Shown here: positions 5,784 through 8,847 of the stretch, piece after piece | Layout: every line of letters starts with the position of its first letter | Position numbering within the stretch: the first letter of the stretch is position 1 | NCBI GenBank assembly: GCA_037143735.1 | Contig: JBAWYD010000090.1 | Span: 1 to 8,847 of the forward strand | Reading direction: 5' to 3' | DNA from: JAPLJQ01 sp037143735 | GTDB taxonomy: Bacteria; Desulfobacterota; Syntrophia; Syntrophales; UBA2185 | Length of the DNA stretch: 8,847 nucleotides | The notes under the pieces: model-generated | The model's database searches: none | What the model was told of the DNA's origin: nothing | What the model saw: the letters and a program-made list of their open reading frames with translations, nothing else | Made by a program: the position numbers and the translations under genes

Positions 5784-6356
5784 TCAAGATATCCTCTCAG
5801 CCCTTCCTTCTTCATAAATATGCGCAGTCCAGTAATCCGCCCAATGGACAAGCAGGGTCAGGGGCTCTTCCTTATGGGCCACGATCTTGTTGTCTTCGAT
5901 ATACTGGCCGTCGTGATATGCAATGGCTTGGGCCTCGGCATCGGTAAGAGGGATGTATTGTGTCACCAGGTAAAGGCTGCGGATAGCCAGTCCCATTGCC
6001 ACAACATCAGGATTGATCTTATAGCGTATACCCCGGTTTTTTACCATCCATTCATTGTCATTCGGCAGATACAGCGGCTTACCCGGCATTCCCAGTTTCC
6101 CCACATCGTGAAGCAATCCAACGATGACGCAGCTCTCTTCCGTTATTGCCGGAGCAAATGTTTCCCGAAAGCGCAGAAGAGTTTCCGCCACGCCGACGCT
6201 ATGCTTCAGGAGACCCTGTTCCTCAGCCAGATGGTACCTCGTGCTCGCTGGGGATGTGAGCCATGTGGTCTCACTCTCCAGAAGCGCAAGGAAACGACAA
6301 AAAGAGTCCTTTCTTCCCACAACCTTTTGTTTCAATGTGTCATAACGATCTAACAT
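5784..6356 (-). CDS. HD-domain phosphohydrolase
   Basis: A 190-aa metal-dependent phosphohydrolase of the HD superfamily. Conserved residues in order are H42 in the family phrase SPASTRYHLAEEQGLLKHS, H52, the H83-D84 doublet in GLLHDVGK, H148-D149 in AIAYHDG, and D174 in LLVHWAD. Together they give the H...HD...D set. Related bacterial and phage proteins carry a G-H-G-E-K-S motif before an LTxxEAxAIRWH segment; here the matching place reads AMGLAIRS (120-127), so the extra histidine seems lost, which could change metal content. Likely substrates are nucleotides or other phosphate esters, but the sequence does not say which. GGAG lies nine bases before the ATG. It sits between the 122-aa unknown gene (75-bp gap) and the nuclease-like gene. 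HD proteins are frequent in defence and signalling operons, which suits the context but does not prove it. Confidence 0.8.
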   Translation of the reverse strand: MLDRYDTLKQKVVGRKDSFCRFLALLESETTWLTSPASTRYHLAEEQGLLKHSVGVAETLLRFRETFAPAITEESCVIVGLLHDVGKLGMPGKPLYLPNDNEWMVKNRGIRYKINPDVVAMGLAIRSLYLVTQYIPLTDAEAQAIAYHDGQYIEDNKIVAHKEEPLTLLVHWADYWTAHIYEEGRAERIS

Positions 6357-6431
6357 GCGTAATATCTCCTATCGACTTTATTTATCTCACTTTGTTAGCG
6401 GTGTGAGTTCCCTTATTTAACACTTCTACAC

Positions 6432-6800
6432 TCAAATCCCGGTTTTGCATCTTTCGATTTTCCGTCGCCATCGGTTTACCTCTTTTTCTCCCCCGAGATT
6501 CATGACAGCCGTGAGAACGGGATCAATAAAATCTTGATGCACGAAAACCGGGTACAAGAGGTGCCAGGGGTAACGCCCAAGAACAGCCAGAGCATCAGCG
6601 AAGGTACGCAATGGCCCGGTCTTGCTCTGAAAATTTAATCCAGCCGCATCATCTTTAGTCATAAACTCCTTGAGAGTAGCTTCATCCTGCTTAACCAGAA
6701 AGGATCGTGTGCCGCCTTTGGCATTCACCGACCAGACGCTTAGTGATCCGCCTGCCGCTCCAATTTTAAGCACCAACTCCTGTTCGTCCCCATCGTTCAT
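6432..6800 (-). CDS. Conserved-looking hypothetical protein, first gene of the operon
   Basis: A 122-aa protein I do not recognise. It opens with an acidic stretch, then strands with a G-A-A-G-G-S-L-S-V-W pattern (14-23) and an RSFLVKQDE segment. The middle has FADALAVLGRYPWHLLYPVF (67-86), an aromatic-rich patch with W79 and H80, and the C-terminus is basic (VNRWRRKIERCK). No membrane helix, signal or known catalytic motif is visible. It looks like a small soluble alpha/beta protein, perhaps an immunity or accessory subunit; that is only a guess. The start ATG has AAAGG nine bases upstream, and a promoter-like pair lies 35-62 bases upstream of the start codon. It is the promoter-proximal gene of the minus-strand block, divergent from the WYL regulator. 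Confidence 0.65.
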   Translation of the reverse strand: MNDGDEQELVLKIGAAGGSLSVWSVNAKGGTRSFLVKQDEATLKEFMTKDDAAGLNFQSKTGPLRTFADALAVLGRYPWHLLYPVFVHQDFIDPVLTAVMNLGGEKEVNRWRRKIERCKTGI

Positions 6801-6834
6801 CTGCCGTTACCTTTCTGTGTTAAATATGATCTGT

Positions 6835-6862
6835 ATTCTACGCCTAATTTATGATAATTCAA
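6835..6862 (-). promoter_or_regulatory. Candidate promoter of the five-gene minus-strand block
   Basis: On the minus strand TTGAAT (6862-6857) and TAGAAT (6840-6835) are separated by 16 bp. The -10 matches consensus at five of six bases and the -35 at four. A start site near 6828 would give a leader of about 28 bases with the Shine-Dalgarno inside it. It is the best promoter-like pair found in the divergent region. Confidence 0.45.
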
Positions 6863-6865
6863 TAG

Positions 6866-6890
6866 TCCTACGACAAACGCATGTCGCGGA
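6866..6890. promoter_or_regulatory. Candidate operator dyad between the operon and the WYL regulator
   Basis: CGACA (6871-6875) and TGTCG (6882-6886) form an inverted repeat around a six-base centre, with outer TCC (6866-6868) and GGA (6888-6890) giving extra, slightly offset symmetry. It lies just upstream of the minus-strand -35 box and 46 bases before the WYL start codon. This position would let one regulator control both directions. Binding by the WYL protein is inference. Confidence 0.33.
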
Positions 6891-6935
6891 AAGTTCAAGA
6901 GCAAAAGATTTTTTTTCAGAAACCAGAGGTATTGA

Positions 6936-7886
6936 ATGATGAACGACCAGAGTCTTCCCTTAAAGAGGCTGTCACGATTGGGGCAGATCCTGAAGCTCTT
7001 CACGGAGACGGATAAGATTTCCTCCCACAACCTGGGCAAGACCTTCAACACCACCCAGAGAACAATCCAGCGCGATCTGTCATTCCTCAAGGAAGCAGGC
7101 TTTCCCCTTCAGGATATAGGTCAGGGATTTTACCGATTGGATAAAAATCTCTTCAAGCATTTCGAGATCTTTGATGACGCCGAGCTGGCCCTGATCGTGG
7201 CCATCAAGAACATGGTCAGTCAGTTGGGACAGCCCTTCCAGAAGGCGGCGAATGACATTTTCAGCCGTCTGTACCATTCCAGCGCATCTTTACCGCTCTT
7301 CATCAGGATCGATGAATCCGTGGCCCTTGATCACAAGCTTCTGAACCGGATACTGAAGGCCATTCGGGAAAAGAAGCAGGCCTGTTTCCATTATGAAACC
7401 CACGTCGTCCGCGAGATAACGCTGGAACCCTATCGGATCGTCTATTTCAGTGGTTTCTGGTATCTGGTTGGGAAGGAGATTAAAACGGGCATTCTGAAGC
7501 GCTACGCCTTGGACAAGATCATGGATTTCAAGCCGGCAAAGGCCTGTTTCAAGTGTGTTCCTGATGGCCTCGACGACACCTTGGAGAGCAGTGCTAATAT
7601 CTGGTTTTCTGAAGATAAGAACATCGAGGTGAAGGTCGTCGTGGATCAAAGCAGTGCGGATTATTTCAAGCGGCGGCGAATGTTTCCTACTCAGGAAATC
7701 CAGGAGGAGCGGACGGACGGATCGCTGCTAATCGTTTTTCGGGTGGGACGTTATGAAGAGATTGAGCACATACTGAAATCGTGGCTTCCCAATGTCAGCA
7801 TCTTGGAACCAGAGGAATTCAGAAGGAAGTTTCTCAATGACCTCAGAAAATGTACGGAAAAGCATGAAAAAGGATTAAAAGAATAA
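6936..7886 (+). CDS. WYL-domain transcriptional regulator with HTH_11 domain
   Basis: A 316-aa regulator with the standard three-part layout. Residues 8-62 form a winged helix-turn-helix of the HTH_11/DeoR type, with recognition helix TTQRTIQRDLSFL (39-51). The WYL domain spans about 135-205: YRIVYFSGFWYLVG (166-179) contains the W175-Y176-L177 signature, and R189 lies in KRYALDKI. A WCX-type C-terminal extension follows (about 228-305; IEVKVVV, then the YFKRRRMFP turn and YEEIEHILKSWL). WYL domains sense ligands, in some cases nucleic acids, and often regulate phage-defence operons. AGAGGT precedes two adjacent ATGs (6936 and 6939); either could be used, with spacing of six or nine bases from GAGG. 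It is transcribed away from the HD/nuclease/polymerase block and is the likely regulator of that block and of itself. No clear terminator follows before 8002. Confidence 0.92.
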   Translation: MMNDQSLPLKRLSRLGQILKLFTETDKISSHNLGKTFNTTQRTIQRDLSFLKEAGFPLQDIGQGFYRLDKNLFKHFEIFDDAELALIVAIKNMVSQLGQPFQKAANDIFSRLYHSSASLPLFIRIDESVALDHKLLNRILKAIREKKQACFHYETHVVREITLEPYRIVYFSGFWYLVGKEIKTGILKRYALDKIMDFKPAKACFKCVPDGLDDTLESSANIWFSEDKNIEVKVVVDQSSADYFKRRRMFPTQEIQEERTDGSLLIVFRVGRYEEIEHILKSWLPNVSILEPEEFRRKFLNDLRKCTEKHEKGLKE

Positions 7887-8001
7887 TTCCAACGTTCTAT
7901 CGGCAATCCCCCACGCCTTATTTATCGGGTTTCTTGAATAATATATCGAAAAGACCTTGCCGGTCGTCTCAATCCTCATAGGTTGGGTGCTTCTTTGCCA
8001 A

Positions 8002-8724
8002 TCATACGATTATCTTACCAACAAAGCAATCTACCCCATCCACTATAAAAGGTCCGTAAAGGTGTGGGGCTTCCCTTGATTTTAAAGGATATCCCAACAC
8101 GGATAAAAAATCCTGGAAGGCATCGTCATTTGCTTTCAACTTTTTTGCTTTCGTCGATTGGGTGTGAAACTCATGTATGACAAGAACCGCAACAGTGGAT
8201 TGATCTTTCTTCGCCTGCAATGCTGTACCACAGATTGCCGTCAGAAGTTGATATCTGACTTTATCCCATGCACATTTTACATTCGGTTTGCTTACCATTG
8301 CGAGAAGGGCATCAATCCGTTGCGGAACTCTGGACTCCTTGTTTCTTTTAATCGCCGCTTGTCTTTGTCCATCAATGCTGTAGGTTCCGAATGGTTCATC
8401 TGCCTTTGCTTCAATGCAGACAGTTACTGATTCGCATGGGGCTTCACCATGCAGCCAAAGGTCGTGATTTCTTCCTTCGCCCTTCACCGGGAGGGGAGTA
8501 ACGTGCTCTGGTATTCCGCATATGAGAAGAAGATCATGAAAGCGTTTTTCCGAATGAAGCAGAACCATTAGCTCATCCGGTGGTGACAAGTATCCTTGCC
8601 TAAACCATGCTTTCGCAAGCTCTTTTGCGCTGCGGCCATCTTTCCAATGGTAAGCCTTCTTTGGACGGGTCCAGTCTTCATATATTGTAATCAGTGTGCC
8701 GTCTGGACGTGTCAATTTGAGCAT
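8002..8724 (-). CDS. DUF6946-like PD-(D/E)XK protein
   Basis: A 240-aa protein when started at the ATG at 8724. The frame stays open to a TTG at 8775, but GAGGG (8733-8737) sits eight bases before the 8724 ATG, and the TTG start would lie almost against an IS-like end. Around residues 86-113 (counted from this ATG) it has NHDLWL, then VTVCIEAKADEPFG. A hydrophobic-strand aspartate followed by E-x-K is a PD-(D/E)XK nuclease signature. Further on, KVRYQLLTAICGTALQA resembles the helix following the core in DUF6946 proteins, as I recall that family. Many such proteins are uncharacterised. It is convergent with the WYL gene (115-bp gap, no visible terminator), so it is probably a separate unit, though a second nuclease-like gene beside the first fits a defence-type island. 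Nuclease activity is inferred only. Confidence 0.65.
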   Translation of the reverse strand: MLKLTRPDGTLITIYEDWTRPKKAYHWKDGRSAKELAKAWFRQGYLSPPDELMVLLHSEKRFHDLLLICGIPEHVTPLPVKGEGRNHDLWLHGEAPCESVTVCIEAKADEPFGTYSIDGQRQAAIKRNKESRVPQRIDALLAMVSKPNVKCAWDKVRYQLLTAICGTALQAKKDQSTVAVLVIHEFHTQSTKAKKLKANDDAFQDFLSVLGYPLKSREAPHLYGPFIVDGVDCFVGKIIV

Positions 8725-8780
8725 ACCGATTTCCCTCACAAACCATTCCCGATTTTGACCAATATCTACCTTCAAACCGG

Positions 8781-8847
8781 GGTACTGTCAAGTTTTTTGT
8801 GTGAAATGTTCATAGACCAATTCTTTGAAGAAAGGCAGGTTCTTACG
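8781..8847 (-). mobile_element. Possible terminal repeat of an IS256-type element, partial
   Basis: Reading leftward, CACACAAAAAACTTGACAGTACC (about 8803-8781) resembles the ACACAAAA...TTGACAGTACC terminal repeats that I associate with IS256-family elements. The same strand is open from the right edge and ends in ELVYEHFTQKT and a stop at 8790-8788, which could be the tail of a gene inside the element. I do not recognise those residues as a transposase C-terminus, so the call rests on the repeat alone. The element would lie to the right of the window. Confidence 0.35.

Noticed and set aside
5751..6353. 200-aa plus-strand open frame opposite the HD gene
   Set aside because: It is antisense to the HD-domain gene, which has clear catalytic motifs and a good ribosome-binding site; the plus-strand product has no recognisable features.
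6384..6411. CTCAC...GTGAG inverted repeat between the 122-aa gene and the HD gene
   Set aside because: Five-base arms with a loop of about 12 and no T-run; too weak to call a terminator or operator.
6797..7090. 97-aa minus-strand open frame overlapping the WYL start
   Set aside because: It covers the divergent control region and the HTH-coding part of the WYL gene in antisense, with low-quality composition.
7887..8001. Bidirectional terminator expected between the convergent WYL and DUF6946-like genes
   Set aside because: Only a short GACC/GGTC pairing (about 7950-7966) without a T-run was found, so no terminator is annotated.
1..8847. CRISPR array, tRNA or rRNA genes
   Set aside because: No regularly spaced direct repeats, cloverleaf-like segments or rRNA-like stretches were recognised on either strand by eye.

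Overview
The window looks like an accessory (mobile or defence-type) island from a Gram-negative, mid-GC bacterium. The style of the BrnT/BrnA pair, the DnaE and DnaA homologues and the IS remnants would fit a deltaproteobacterium / Desulfobacterota-like genome, but there is no rRNA or core marker, so the taxonomy is a guess. No tRNA, rRNA or CRISPR array was seen.

Left part (1-1615) is a scrapyard of small systems. It holds the 5' part of an antitoxin-like gene running off the left edge (minus strand), a decayed C-terminal piece of a MazE/AbrB-type antitoxin, and one intact type II toxin-antitoxin pair, brnT-brnA (593-1151, plus), with a good sigma70-type promoter and a perfect inverted repeat on its -10 box. 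After that come the first ~30 residues of a DnaQ-like 3'-5' exonuclease cut off at the end of brnA, and the start of an IS4-family (DUF4372) transposase with a probable IS end.

Central part (1616-6800, all minus strand) is the interesting block. In transcription order it has a 122-aa unknown protein, an HD-domain phosphohydrolase, a PD-(D/E)XK nuclease-like protein with a QxxxY motif, a 788-aa DNA polymerase III alpha (DnaE) homologue that stops just after the fingers domain, and a 265-aa protein that is DnaA AAA+ domain III alone. The two replication homologues are separated by 2 nt, and the ribosome-binding site of the second lies inside the last codons of the first. The polymerase keeps its three catalytic aspartates but has altered PHP, GS and other conserved motifs and no clamp-binding, OB or tau-binding region. 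The DnaA part keeps Walker A lysine, Walker B and the arginine finger but lacks the sensor II arginine and the DNA-binding domain. These are therefore unlikely to be the housekeeping dnaE and dnaA; they look like a specialised or decaying offshoot.

Right part: a WYL-domain transcriptional regulator (6936-7886, plus) is divergent from the five-gene block across a 135-bp region carrying a candidate promoter and a candidate operator. Such regulators often control phage-defence and other accessory operons, so it is the obvious candidate regulator here. Downstream and convergent is another PD-(D/E)XK-like protein (DUF6946 type). The right edge carries a sequence resembling an IS256-type terminal repeat.

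Working model (inference): the WYL regulator plus HD hydrolase, nuclease-like protein, clamp-less polymerase and DnaA-core ATPase form one regulated module, possibly a defence or element-maintenance system built from replication parts. A decaying operon truncated by IS activity is the main competing explanation.
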